DNA of 64,000 nucleotides from SAR86 cluster bacterium. Lineage in GTDB: Bacteria; Pseudomonadota; Gammaproteobacteria; Magnimaribacterales; D2472. The stretch covers positions 522,315 through 586,314 of the forward strand of contig CP097971.1 in the NCBI GenBank assembly GCA_023703615.1, in the 5' to 3' direction. Under the pieces are notes generated by a model. The model had not been told where the DNA came from and searched no databases. It saw nothing but the letters and a program-made list of their open reading frames with translations. A program made the position numbers and the translations under genes. How positions within the stretch are numbered: the stretch's first letter is position 1; the number at the start of each line of letters is the position of its first letter. Shown here one piece after another: positions 10,266 through 19,474 of the stretch.

Positions 10266-13200
10266 ATGAATAAATATTACTTATATATACTCCCTGTATT
10301 ATTTCTTTCTTTTCAGTTAATTGCTGACGTTGATACTACTTCAAAAATAAGAGGTTCTGTTAATGTTGAAGGTGCTTCAGTGCAAGCTGTTCATCTTCCA
10401 ACTGGTACTACAAAAACTGATGTAGTATCCGAATCAGGAAGATTCAACCTAAGCTTCTTGCCGATTGGCGGTCCTTATGAAGTTACTATTTCTGCTGATG
10501 GATATATTAGTCAATCAGTAACTATTAATTATCTTTCTGTTAGTGCGCCGGCAGAAGTCAAAGTAAATCTTTTATCATCTGATGACTTAGAAAATGTAGT
10601 AGTTACAGCAGCTCAACTTAGTGGAACACGTGTCAGCAGCGGTACTGCGTTATCAAGATATGCTATAGATGGAATTCCAACAGTTTCAAGAAATATTGGT
10701 GATTATGTAAAGTTTGATCCTCGAGTTTCTTTTGATGGTGAAAATAACAGAGATGCTGAAATCTCAGTTATGGGAAATAATGCAAGATTTAATGATTTTT
10801 CAATTGATGGTATTAGTTTTAATGATCCATTCGGTTTAAATGATAATGGGTTTGCAACAATGAAAAATCCTATAAGCATGGACTTTATTGAAGAAATTTC
10901 AGTTGATATTACTCCATATGATGTATCCGTCGGTGGAGCCACTGGTGGTTCAATTATAGCTATTACAAAATCCGGTACTAATGAATTTACAGGGTCTGTT
11001 TATTTTTCATCAAGGGATGAAAGTAATGTAGGGGACTTACCAAATGGCTCAGCTCCAACTGCGTTTGATGATGAACTATACTCTTTTACCTTCTCAGGAC
11101 CCATCATAAAAGATAGGTTACACTTTTTTGTTGGATTTGAATCAAGCGAGTTAACCTCATCAAGTCTATGGGGTACGTCAGACTCTGGAGCTGCAAATAC
11201 TTGGCCAGTCACTACTGCTGAAATGCAAGCAGTTTCGGATTTTATGTCTTCTACATACGGATATAACACTGGACCATTTAATATGGTCTCATACCCAATG
11301 ACACAAGAACAAACAATATTGAAACTAAACGGCATAGTAAATGACAAACATAGAGTTGAGTTTTTATATCAATATATAGAAGATTCTTTTTGGGAACTTT
11401 ATGATAATTACGCCACAGACATTACTTTTAAAACTGGTTGGTATCAAAAACCTATTGAACAAGAAAGAATTTCATTCACTTTATTCTCAGACATAACTGA
11501 TAGACTTTCTACAAGCCTAAAAATTTCTAATTACGATTTTCTTGAAGATGATGCTCAAGCAGATGGTGGTTATGGTGGATTGTTTCCTCAATTTAGAATT
11601 AGTGGCATGCCTGAAAGACATGTTTTATATGTTGGACCTGATAGATATAGAGGGGCTAATTTAATTGACGTTGAGAGTAGCTTAATATCTTTCAAGGCAA
11701 ATTATGACTTAGATGATCACCAAATTACTTTTGGTATTGATTCAGATAATTCAGATTTATTAAACGTTTTTATTCCTCGATATAGTGGTGAAATTAGATT
11801 CGCTAGTTTAGACGATTTTTATAATCATTTTAGTGTCTGGGAAGCTACGGGTGAAACTAACTATACGAGATTAAGAGCTAACATTCCTTCAACTGGAAAC
11901 AGCTTAATAGTAGATGATCCTGAAATGTTTAGACCAAGTTTTTCAATTGAAGAAACAAATATATATATACAAGATGAATGGCAAGTTAGCGATAGGTTAT
12001 CTGTTCAATATGGTATAAGGCATCAAGAATTTGAAATACCAGAACAAGCAACCATCAACACACATTTCCAATCTCGTTATGGCGTAATTAATAATTCAAC
12101 GGTTGATTATTCAATCACTCAACCAAGATTTTCTTTCAACATTGATACTACAGGCTTATGGTTTGGTGATAGAGTTGTAACCTCTTCAATAGAAGGTGGT
12201 TATGGTTTATTTGCTGGTAGACTTCCGCGTGTATATTTCGGTAATGCATTTTCACGAACCAATGTTGATTCCGATTATGTTTATAACATTGGTCAATTTG
12301 GACCAAGCGCAGGCCCAATACCAAATTTAAGCACTGGAGCGGTTACCGGAATAACAGATCCAAGATTTTTTTGGACAAGAAGCAGCCAATCTGATTATGT
12401 TTATGGTCAGAACGGATACAGGTTATATGCATTTACACATTTCACAGATCCAAACTTTGAAGGTCCTTCAACCTATAAATCTAATATAGCTTTAAATCTT
12501 CAATTTGCTAATGGGTATGATGTGAGATTTGAATATAATAAAGATAGTGTTAACAAAGCACTTTTGTGGAAAGATCTAAGTTATTCTGAAGAGGGCACCC
12601 TTGCTGATGGAAGAGCTTTATTAGATCAACGCGACAATCCATACCTAACAAACACAGGTGAAGGCGGTGGAGAAGCTTTTAGTATTATCGCAACTAAGGC
12701 ATTTGATAACGGTGTGAGTTTGTATGCTGGTTATACTAATATGGAAATGGAAGATGCTTCAAGAGTAGCGTCTGCCCAAGCTGATTCAGCTTATAATAAG
12801 CAACCGCATGATCTAGCTGGTGAGAACTTAAGAGCTGCGCCATCTGACTTTATGGTAGATGATAAGCTTATTATTGGTCTTGACTATACAACACAAATTT
12901 TTGGCACCAACGATACAAGATTCTCTGTATTGGCTAATAGAAAATCAGGAAGAAGATATAGTTTAGTTTATGAAACTGGTGATTCTGAAGCTTCTATAAC
13001 AGATGGAAATTGGGAAGCTTATGATCTGATTTATGTACCAACAGGTGTTAATGATCCAAATGTTGTTTTTGCGAGTGATGCTGTCGCTTCATCTGTTATG
13101 AATTTCTTGAATTCAGGATGTGCTGCGGGTTTCTCAGGACAAATCATGACAAGAAATGCATGTAAAGGTGATTATGCAACTAGAGTTGACTTAAGAATCA

Positions 13201-13469
13201 CTCAAGATTTTCAAGTCAATGATGATCAAAAAATAGTGATTTACTTTGATATACAAAATCTTATCAATTTCCTTGATGATGATAAAGGTTGGCAAACTGA
13301 AATTGATACAAATTCCGTCAGTAGAGCTGTATCAGTTGATCTTGATCAAACAACTGATTCAGGTCAGCTATATATAACTGGTGTTAATGAAGATGCTGGG
13401 CTTATATATTCAACTGACTATGGCCAATCTCAGTGGCAAATGAACTTAGGTATTTCTTATAAATTTTAA
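10266..13469 (+). CDS. TonB-dependent receptor, Oar-like, with N-terminal carboxypeptidase-regulatory domain
   Basis: This 1,067-residue outer-membrane receptor has a signal peptide ending near LIADVDT, then a carboxypeptidase-regulatory-like beta-sandwich (about residues 25-95, KIRGSVNVEGASVQAVHLPTG and YEVTISADGY). A plug domain follows (SRYAIDGIPTVSRNIGDYVKFDPRV), with the ISVMGNNARFNDFSIDG stretch usual for OmpA-related/Oar TonB receptors. The remainder is a long barrel ending in LGISYKF. No standard TonB box is obvious. The ligand is unknown; relatives take up large substrates or peptides. It stands alone: AAGAGGAT precedes the ATG and a strong terminator follows at 13486. Confidence 0.9.
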   Translation: MNKYYLYILPVLFLSFQLIADVDTTSKIRGSVNVEGASVQAVHLPTGTTKTDVVSESGRFNLSFLPIGGPYEVTISADGYISQSVTINYLSVSAPAEVKVNLLSSDDLENVVVTAAQLSGTRVSSGTALSRYAIDGIPTVSRNIGDYVKFDPRVSFDGENNRDAEISVMGNNARFNDFSIDGISFNDPFGLNDNGFATMKNPISMDFIEEISVDITPYDVSVGGATGGSIIAITKSGTNEFTGSVYFSSRDESNVGDLPNGSAPTAFDDELYSFTFSGPIIKDRLHFFVGFESSELTSSSLWGTSDSGAANTWPVTTAEMQAVSDFMSSTYGYNTGPFNMVSYPMTQEQTILKLNGIVNDKHRVEFLYQYIEDSFWELYDNYATDITFKTGWYQKPIEQERISFTLFSDITDRLSTSLKISNYDFLEDDAQADGGYGGLFPQFRISGMPERHVLYVGPDRYRGANLIDVESSLISFKANYDLDDHQITFGIDSDNSDLLNVFIPRYSGEIRFASLDDFYNHFSVWEATGETNYTRLRANIPSTGNSLIVDDPEMFRPSFSIEETNIYIQDEWQVSDRLSVQYGIRHQEFEIPEQATINTHFQSRYGVINNSTVDYSITQPRFSFNIDTTGLWFGDRVVTSSIEGGYGLFAGRLPRVYFGNAFSRTNVDSDYVYNIGQFGPSAGPIPNLSTGAVTGITDPRFFWTRSSQSDYVYGQNGYRLYAFTHFTDPNFEGPSTYKSNIALNLQFANGYDVRFEYNKDSVNKALLWKDLSYSEEGTLADGRALLDQRDNPYLTNTGEGGGEAFSIIATKAFDNGVSLYAGYTNMEMEDASRVASAQADSAYNKQPHDLAGENLRAAPSDFMVDDKLIIGLDYTTQIFGTNDTRFSVLANRKSGRRYSLVYETGDSEASITDGNWEAYDLIYVPTGVNDPNVVFASDAVASSVMNFLNSGCAAGFSGQIMTRNACKGDYATRVDLRITQDFQVNDDQKIVIYFDIQNLINFLDDDKGWQTEIDTNSVSRAVSVDLDQTTDSGQLYITGVNEDAGLIYSTDYGQSQWQMNLGISYKF

Positions 13470-13485
13470 TTTGTATTATTTTATT

Positions 13486-13512
13486 AAAAAGAGCGACTAA
13501 GTCGCTCTTTTT
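13486..13512 (+). terminator. Intrinsic terminator after Oar-like receptor
   Basis: A 12-bp stem (13486-13497 with 13501-13512) with a three-base loop is followed by a run of T. It begins 17 bases after the receptor stop codon and separates it from the oxygenase gene. Confidence 0.9.
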
Positions 13513-13530
13513 TTTTGTTAAAATATAAAT

Positions 13531-14433
13531 ATGAAATTCAATTCCATTCCGAAATTAAATCTTAGTGATCTTTTAAGTGGCAACAAGCAATCAATTAGAT
13601 TGCTATCTGAAGCTTTATCAGACCACGGCTTTTTTATAATTTACAATCATAAAATTGATTTACAACTTTTTAAAAAATCTTATCAAATCTCAGAATCTTT
13701 TTTTAATTTGGATGACGATTTAAAAACTCAATACGCATTTCCAGAAAATGCTGGCGCAAGAGGTTATACGCCGTTTGCAAAAGAAACTGCCTTAGGCGAA
13801 ACACAGCCTGATCTTAAAGAATTTTGGCATCATGGACCCGTTATTAATAAAAATTTTGATAACAGAGTAAAAAAAAATATACAAATTGCTGAGTTAAAAG
13901 AATTTAATAAGATTTTAGATGAATTATTTCATCAATTAAACAAAGTGGGTATAGATTTACTATCCTCTATAGCATTATCACTAAACTTAGAAAAAGATTA
14001 TTTTTTTAATTGGGTTGAGCATGGAAACTCTCTTCTTAGACTTATTCATTACCCACCTGTTAATAATGCAAATATCCACCGAGCAAGAGAGCATGCCGAT
14101 ATTAATTTAATTACATTATTAATAGGTGCTGATGAACCAGGATTAGAGGTTAAGCACAAAAGCGGTCAATGGATACCTGTTACAACAGATTTTGATGAAA
14201 TAGTTTGTAATATTGGAGATATGATGCAGCTTGTTACTGATCATAAATTAAAAAGCACAAGCCACAGAGTAATAAAGTATAAAAATCAAGAAATTAAATC
14301 AAGATATAGCATTCCTTTTTTCTTACATCCCTCACCAAACACCATACTTAAGTCTATATATAATAATAAAGACAAGGGCGTGCTAGCTGATGATTTTCTC
14401 GATGAGAGATTGAAAGCCATTAAGCTATACTGA
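13531..14433 (+). CDS. 2-oxoglutarate/Fe(II) oxygenase, isopenicillin N synthase-like
   Basis: This 300-residue cytosolic enzyme belongs to the isopenicillin-N-synthase-like dioxygenases. The DIOX_N part is at the start (SDHGFFIIYNHKID), and the iron ligands are H188 and D190 in EHADINLITLL and H245 in STSHRV. The 2-oxoglutarate arginine is near 257 in SRYSIPFFLHP. Related bacterial enzymes hydroxylate small molecules or form ethylene, and the substrate cannot be told from sequence. It follows the receptor terminator, has no clear ribosome-binding site and lies five bases before the nucleoside transporter gene, likely in one transcript with it. Confidence 0.85.
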   Translation: MKFNSIPKLNLSDLLSGNKQSIRLLSEALSDHGFFIIYNHKIDLQLFKKSYQISESFFNLDDDLKTQYAFPENAGARGYTPFAKETALGETQPDLKEFWHHGPVINKNFDNRVKKNIQIAELKEFNKILDELFHQLNKVGIDLLSSIALSLNLEKDYFFNWVEHGNSLLRLIHYPPVNNANIHRAREHADINLITLLIGADEPGLEVKHKSGQWIPVTTDFDEIVCNIGDMMQLVTDHKLKSTSHRVIKYKNQEIKSRYSIPFFLHPSPNTILKSIYNNKDKGVLADDFLDERLKAIKLY

Positions 14434-14438
14434 TACCT

Positions 14439-15674
14439 ATGATTCCATTTTTTGTTCAAATTATAATCGGCTTTTTATTTTTTATTGTTATAGCAATTCC
14501 TTTTTCAAATAACATTAAAATTATTAATTATAGATATATATTCTTAGGCATTTTGTTTCAAATTGTATTGGCGCTCTTATTACTTAAAGTGCCTTTTATT
14601 ACTGATCTATTTTCATATTTAGCCAATGGTGTTTCTGTTTTGCAACAAGCTACAAATGAGGGAAGTAAATTTGTATTTGGATTCCTAGGAGATTCACAAA
14701 GCAGTTCAGCTATCATTTTTGCTTTTGCTATATTGCCTGTGATTATAGTAATGTCTTGCATATCTGCTGTTTTATGGTTTTGGGGTATATTACCTTTCAT
14801 AGTAAATATCTTTTCTAAGATATGCCAAAAACTCTTTAATATAGGTGGTCCTATTGGTTTGGGCTCAGCAGCAAATATCTTTGTTGGTCAAGTAGAAGCA
14901 CCATTAATAATTAGACCCTATCTTAAAAATTTATCTAAGAAAGAATTATTAATAATAATGACAACAGGAATGGCTACCGTAGCAGGATCTGTCATGGTAG
15001 CTTATGTAAATATTCTTGAAGATAGTTTCAAAGATGTAATTTTGATACAACATTTTTTAACTGCATCAATCTTGTCTGTTCCGGCAGCAATTATGTATTC
15101 AAACATTATGATTCCCTCAAATGAAATAACAGATTTTGAGAACGACAATGTACCAAAGATTTATGAAAGTACTATGGATGCAATAACAAGAGGTACCAAG
15201 GATGGAACAAATATCGCAGTTAGTGTTGGCGCAATTTTAATTACATTTATTGCTTTAGTTTATATAGTTGATTCATTTTTAGGATTAATTCCGTTACCTA
15301 ATGACATTGAATTATCTCTTCAACTTATACTTGGTTATATTTTTGCGCCTGTAGCATGGTTGATGGGTATTCCATGGAATGAAGCATTGATTTCCGGAAA
15401 GCTTTTAGGCATCAAAACTGCTTTAAATGAATTTGTTGCATATCAAGAACTATCACAAATAGAAAGTGGAATTCTTTCTCAAAAATCAATGTTGATTACA
15501 TTTTATGGTTTGTGTGGTTTTGCAAATTTTGCTTCGGTGGGAATATTAATATCAGGTATTGCCTCAATGGTACCTGAAAGAAAAAATGATTTAATAGATG
15601 TGGCTTTTAAAGCTCTCGTAGGTGCAACACTTTCATCTTGCTTTACTGGTCTTATAATTGCTTGTGTTATTTAG
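14439..15674 (+). CDS. Concentrative nucleoside transporter (NupC/CNT family)
   Basis: This 411-residue inner-membrane protein imports nucleosides with sodium or protons. The core CNT signatures are present: FGFLGDSQSSSAIIFAFAILPVIIV, GPIGLGSAANIFVGQVEAPLIIRPYL and MTTGMATVAGSVMVAYVNIL, followed by the re-entrant and scaffold helices. CNT helices correspond to roughly residues 5-410, matching the NupC length. It lies five bases after the oxygenase gene. Its final four bases overlap the convergent tspO gene. Confidence 0.92.
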   Translation: MIPFFVQIIIGFLFFIVIAIPFSNNIKIINYRYIFLGILFQIVLALLLLKVPFITDLFSYLANGVSVLQQATNEGSKFVFGFLGDSQSSSAIIFAFAILPVIIVMSCISAVLWFWGILPFIVNIFSKICQKLFNIGGPIGLGSAANIFVGQVEAPLIIRPYLKNLSKKELLIIMTTGMATVAGSVMVAYVNILEDSFKDVILIQHFLTASILSVPAAIMYSNIMIPSNEITDFENDNVPKIYESTMDAITRGTKDGTNIAVSVGAILITFIALVYIVDSFLGLIPLPNDIELSLQLILGYIFAPVAWLMGIPWNEALISGKLLGIKTALNEFVAYQELSQIESGILSQKSMLITFYGLCGFANFASVGILISGIASMVPERKNDLIDVAFKALVGATLSSCFTGLIIACVI

Positions 15675-16114
15675 TTATTGATAACAATATAAAGATTTAA
15701 ATAAAAAGCAAATGACAGCCAGATTAAATAGGGTATATAAAGATATGCTGCAACATAATTCACATTAAGCATTTTTCTTAATATGTATAAATTTAAGAAA
15801 ATTAAAAGAAAAATATCTAACAAAGAAACAATCGGCATATGAAAATAAAAGAATAACCATGACCATGCTGTATTGAAAAAAAGCTGCGCTATAAATAATC
15901 TAAAGGTATCATTAAAAGTCAAATAAGCTGATATAGACATTAAGATATATAGTATTGGCCAAACAATACCAAAGATATAACCAGGAGGGTTTAGACTAGA
16001 TTTATTCAAATTGATATACCAAATATCGTCACCTGTATTCGATGATGCAAATCCACCAATTATTAGAGCAATTAATACAAATGGAAAAACAAGATACTTA
16101 GAGCTAAAAAGCAA
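15671..16114 (-). CDS. tspO: TspO/MBR-family membrane protein
   Basis: This 147-residue five-helix protein shows the TspO pattern: SLNPPGYIFGIVWPILYILMSISAYL, then QLFFNTAWSWLFF and YLIWLSFAFYLNLYIVI at the end. TspO proteins bind porphyrins and lipids and respond to stress. A TTG at 16112-16114 is the only start that gives a normal N-terminus; no ATG is nearby. It starts two bases after the stop of the 47-residue gene upstream, suggesting coupled translation. Confidence 0.85.
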   Translation of the reverse strand: MLFSSKYLVFPFVLIALIIGGFASSNTGDDIWYINLNKSSLNPPGYIFGIVWPILYILMSISAYLTFNDTFRLFIAQLFFNTAWSWLFFYFHMPIVSLLDIFLLIFLNLYILRKMLNVNYVAAYLYIPYLIWLSFAFYLNLYIVINN

Positions 16115-16116
16115 TA

Positions 16117-16260
16117 CTATCTCTTTCTAAAGAATCTTTGAACAGCGGAATTAATGTCTGATAAAAAAGTTGAGCCTTTCGGCCTTGCTTCTATAAAAAT
16201 ATAAAATCCGACAAAAACTGCCGATATTATGAAAACCCAGACTGCGTCATATTCACCCAT
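16117..16260 (-). CDS. Small single-pass membrane protein (47 aa), unknown function
   Basis: This short gene reads MGEYDAVWVFIISAVFVGF at its start, one hydrophobic helix, then a basic tail ending RFFRKR. The ATG is at 16258-16260. The stop lies two bases before the TTG of tspO, so the pair look translationally coupled. I do not recognise a family. The ends fit the gap between the KAS III-like gene and tspO almost completely. Confidence 0.6.
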   Translation of the reverse strand: MGEYDAVWVFIISAVFVGFYIFIEARPKGSTFLSDINSAVQRFFRKR

Positions 16261-16300
16261 GCTTTATTATAAATTGTTATAGCCTAATTGTTGTAAATAT

Positions 16301-17416
16301 TTATACTTTTTCAACAATCATTGAGCATAATGAATAACCTGCACCGAAAGATGCAATTACACCTTTTTGTCCTTTCTCAAGATCATTATTTAAATTAAAG
16401 GCAAACATAGAGCCAACAGATGCAAGATTTCCAAACTTTTCTAGAGGCAAAGGAACTAAGTTTTCATCAAAGTTATCGTGACCAAGCAATTTAGATACAA
16501 TAAATTTCACCATTTTTCCATTAGCCTGATGTAGCCAAAATTTTGAAATCTCTTCAGGTGCAAGATTATTTTTTTCAAGTTGTTCAAGTACAACTTTAGA
16601 AACTAAAGGACATACTTCTTTGAATACACTTTTTCCATTTTGGTAAAAAAGAAGTTCGTCTTCCGTTTTCTTATCAATAGCTACTCTATTTATATAGCTA
16701 AAATCGCTTCTTATATTATTTGAAAATTCAGTTACGAGTTTTCTATCTAAAATTTTAAAACTTTTACTAGACTTGCTATTTTTTTTAATAATAGAAGCAG
16801 CACATGCATCACCGAAAATGAAATGACTATCTCTCTTTGTATAGTTAACTCCCGGTGTTGATATTTCTGGATTTATAACTAATATTGTTTCAGCTAATCC
16901 TGAGGAAATGTCACTGTACGCATTATTTATCGCAAAAGTAGTTGATGAGCAACCAACTAACATGTCGTACGCATACCCATCAATACCTAATTCTTTTTGT
17001 ATTTCTATTGCTATTGCAGGATAGTTTCTAGCTGCATGTGATGTGCCAACTATTACAGCATTGATATCTTTAACCTCAATATTAGCTTGTTCAATTGCTT
17101 TTTTAGCTGCAATAATTCCATATTCAGCATGAATTGATAAACTCTTTTCATCTTCATTTTTTACGTACGGCATCATTCTATTAATATCAAGGATGCCTTC
17201 TTTTTCAATTACATATCTTGTTTTTATGCCTGATGCTTTTTCGATAAATTCAGAAGATGAGTGAAGTAATGGTTCTATATTACCTTTTGAGATCTCATCA
17301 CTATTTTCACTATTAAATTTATCTACGTAAGAATTAAAAGAAGCAACAATTTCGTCATTTGTTATTTCATGTTCTCCATGCCAAATACCAGTACCGGCAA
17401 TGTGAATTTCTTCCAT
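16301..17416 (-). CDS. Beta-ketoacyl-ACP synthase III-like protein (PA3286-type)
   Basis: This 371-residue thiolase-fold enzyme carries a complete FabH-type triad: C156 in DMLVGCSSTTFA, H296 in LHQAN and N330 in GNLASVG. Its long N-terminal section with SSEFIEKASGIKTRYVI matches the Pseudomonas PA3286 type, which condenses acyl-CoA primers with malonyl-ACP and shunts beta-oxidation products into fatty acid synthesis. The chosen ATG at 17416 has GAGGGGAT six bases upstream; an earlier in-frame ATG at 17431 lies on that site. A perfect TATAAT at 17449-17454 gives a short leader. Confidence 0.85.
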   Translation of the reverse strand: MEEIHIAGTGIWHGEHEITNDEIVASFNSYVDKFNSENSDEISKGNIEPLLHSSSEFIEKASGIKTRYVIEKEGILDINRMMPYVKNEDEKSLSIHAEYGIIAAKKAIEQANIEVKDINAVIVGTSHAARNYPAIAIEIQKELGIDGYAYDMLVGCSSTTFAINNAYSDISSGLAETILVINPEISTPGVNYTKRDSHFIFGDACAASIIKKNSKSSKSFKILDRKLVTEFSNNIRSDFSYINRVAIDKKTEDELLFYQNGKSVFKEVCPLVSKVVLEQLEKNNLAPEEISKFWLHQANGKMVKFIVSKLLGHDNFDENLVPLPLEKFGNLASVGSMFAFNLNNDLEKGQKGVIASFGAGYSLCSMIVEKV

Positions 17417-17458
17417 AAATGATCCCCTCATATTAAATATGTTTTATCATTATAAATT
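17417..17458. promoter_or_regulatory. Compact divergent promoter region
   Basis: Only 42 bases separate two divergent start codons. On the minus strand TATAAT (17449-17454) is followed by a leader of about 26 bases with the GAGGGGAT ribosome-binding site. On the plus strand the same AT-rich block would have to serve the hydrolase gene, which has no visible ribosome-binding site. Confidence 0.5.
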
Positions 17459-18352
17459 ATGGACAGCATATTAACTAATAAGTTTGATATTTATGAAAAT
17501 AAATCTTTAAATAAAGACATTAGAGGCATTATTCATATCAGTCATGGAATGGCAGAGCACATTAAAAGATATGAATGGCTAACCCAGAAACTAAATAGTG
17601 ATGGATTTCATGTAATTTCAATAGATCACAGGGGCCACGGGACTTGGATCAAGAGAGGTGAAATTCCTGGATATTTTAATAGAAAAAATGGTTGGAAGAC
17701 TGTTGTTGATGATCTGGAAGAATTAATTATAGTTACAAATAATAAATACCCTAATATAAAACAATATTTGCTCGGTCATAGCATGGGATCTTATGTTGCT
17801 TTGTCTTTGATTCAAAGAAAAGTAAAATTAAGTGGATTAATATTGACTGGATCATCATTCATTTCACTAAATTTAATTAGACTCCAAAAATTAATTATAC
17901 AAATTGAAATTTTTTTAAAAAAAGATACGGGCATTAGTGATATTTTAGATACCATGATAATCAAATCTTTTAATAACTATTTTAAACCTAACAGAACTCC
18001 AAAAGATTGGATTTCAACAGATGAAGAAAATGTTGATAATTATGTAAATGATCCTCTATGCGGTTTCAAAGTAACTAATAATATTTGGAAAAATCTAGCT
18101 GATGGTCTTAAAACAGTTTTTAATCAAAGGTGTTATAAATTGGCTAATAAATCTCTACCTATACTAATTATTTCAGGTGAAAAAGATCCTGTAGGTTCTA
18201 ATGGTCAAGGTGCAAAAAAACTCAGATTATTTTTATCAAATATTTTTAATAATGTAGATGCAATGATTGTAAAAAATTGTAGGCATGAGGTTTTTAGTGA
18301 TATAGATAAGGACATAATTTATAATTCATTCTTAAAGTTTATAAAAAATTAA
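17459..18352 (+). CDS. Alpha/beta hydrolase, monoacylglycerol lipase/lysophospholipase type
   Basis: This 297-residue protein fits the Hydrolase_4 family. The oxyanion HISHGMAEHIKRY, the cap-region IDHRGHG, the nucleophile S108 in LLGHSMGS, the acid in ISGEKDPVG and the histidine in KNCRHEVF are all present. No signal peptide is visible, so it is probably cytosolic and cleaves acyl esters such as monoacylglycerols. Its stop is followed with no gap by the ATG of the next esterase. It diverges from the KAS III-like gene, which also points to lipid metabolism. Confidence 0.85.
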   Translation: MDSILTNKFDIYENKSLNKDIRGIIHISHGMAEHIKRYEWLTQKLNSDGFHVISIDHRGHGTWIKRGEIPGYFNRKNGWKTVVDDLEELIIVTNNKYPNIKQYLLGHSMGSYVALSLIQRKVKLSGLILTGSSFISLNLIRLQKLIIQIEIFLKKDTGISDILDTMIIKSFNNYFKPNRTPKDWISTDEENVDNYVNDPLCGFKVTNNIWKNLADGLKTVFNQRCYKLANKSLPILIISGEKDPVGSNGQGAKKLRLFLSNIFNNVDAMIVKNCRHEVFSDIDKDIIYNSFLKFIKN

Positions 18353-19372
18353 ATGATTAAGATTAAAATTCTATTGGTTTTGTTTATATCATTTAATGTT
18401 GTCTCTAAAGATATGGTAAGAGTAGATCTTCCATATGAAAATGAAGATAGACATTATTATATATATACCCCAAACACTATAGAAACAAACCCAATTGACC
18501 TTGTGATTGGTTTACATGGATATACAGGAACTGCTCTTGGATTTGAGAGAGAAACAACAGGGGGATTTAATAAAGCAGCAGATGATTATGGCTTTATTGC
18601 TGTTTATCCCCAAGGAAAATTTTTTTATCAAAAAACTTTTTTTGGGAATGAATTTATTTCTTCATGGAATGATCTAGCAGGCTCAAAATCTTCAGGACCT
18701 TTGGGTGAGATATGTTTAGCTAATGCATTTTTTTACGCACAATATAAAAATTGTGGAGACGTTGGAAGGTGTGCATGGGCAAGTTGTGGCGATGATTTAA
18801 ATTTTATAAAAATTATTATTGATCAACTTAAAACTACAAAAAACATAAAAAACATTTATGTTGTTGGAATGAGTAATGGTGGAATGATGGCTCAAGCATT
18901 AGCTTGTGAGTATCCTGAATTATTTTCTGGAGTTATTAATGTTGTTGGTATGCAACATCTTGGTTTGAGCTGCATCCCTGAGAAACCAATAAATTTTATA
19001 ATTTACGGTGCATCAAAAGACGAAACTGTTCCTCCAATAAATATTAAAGCCGATGATGGCTATTTATATGAACCAATGGATAAAACAGCCAAAGATTGGT
19101 CAAATAAATTTCAATGTAGAAATGAAAAAACCTTAACTAATAATGAATTTGATAAGATTATTGAAAAAGAATATTTCGATTGTTTAAATGGAGTCAAAAT
19201 TATTAGTTTATTAAATACTCAAAGATTTCATACATGGCCTGGGATAGAGAGAAATACTGGATATTGCGCTTATCCAATAGATGAGATATCTGACTATAAG
19301 GATATAAGAGAGTCATGCAGTGATATAGAAAATTTTTGGGGTAATAAATACTTACTGGACAAATTATTTTGA
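18353..19372 (+). CDS. Secreted esterase of the PHB depolymerase/feruloyl esterase (LpqC) family
   Basis: This 339-residue protein has a signal peptide (about residues 1-18) and an alpha/beta hydrolase core with LVIGLHGYTGTALGFE as oxyanion region and S174 in GMSNGGMMAQALACEYPE, the LpqC/PHB depolymerase nucleophile motif. About eight cysteines (for example C121, C134, C140, C145) suggest disulfides in the periplasm or outside. A final histidine lies in RFHTWPG. Likely substrates are polyhydroxyalkanoate oligomers or other extracellular esters. It abuts the preceding hydrolase with zero spacing. Confidence 0.8.
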   Translation: MIKIKILLVLFISFNVVSKDMVRVDLPYENEDRHYYIYTPNTIETNPIDLVIGLHGYTGTALGFERETTGGFNKAADDYGFIAVYPQGKFFYQKTFFGNEFISSWNDLAGSKSSGPLGEICLANAFFYAQYKNCGDVGRCAWASCGDDLNFIKIIIDQLKTTKNIKNIYVVGMSNGGMMAQALACEYPELFSGVINVVGMQHLGLSCIPEKPINFIIYGASKDETVPPINIKADDGYLYEPMDKTAKDWSNKFQCRNEKTLTNNEFDKIIEKEYFDCLNGVKIISLLNTQRFHTWPGIERNTGYCAYPIDEISDYKDIRESCSDIENFWGNKYLLDKLF

Positions 19373-19412
19373 ATATTTATAAATTTTATACATAAATACT
19401 ACACCTAATACC

Positions 19413-19440
19413 TTGAATATGTCGTCTTTTTTAGTAATAT
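19413..19440 (+). promoter_or_regulatory. Putative sigma-70 promoter for TonB receptor
   Basis: TTGAAT at 19413-19418 and TAATAT at 19435-19440 are spaced by 16 bases. The implied leader is about 28 bases and carries AAGGGGGATA just before the ATG at 19475. Confidence 0.4.
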
Positions 19441-19474
19441 AACTAGAGTAGTATTACAAAAAGGGGGATATACT

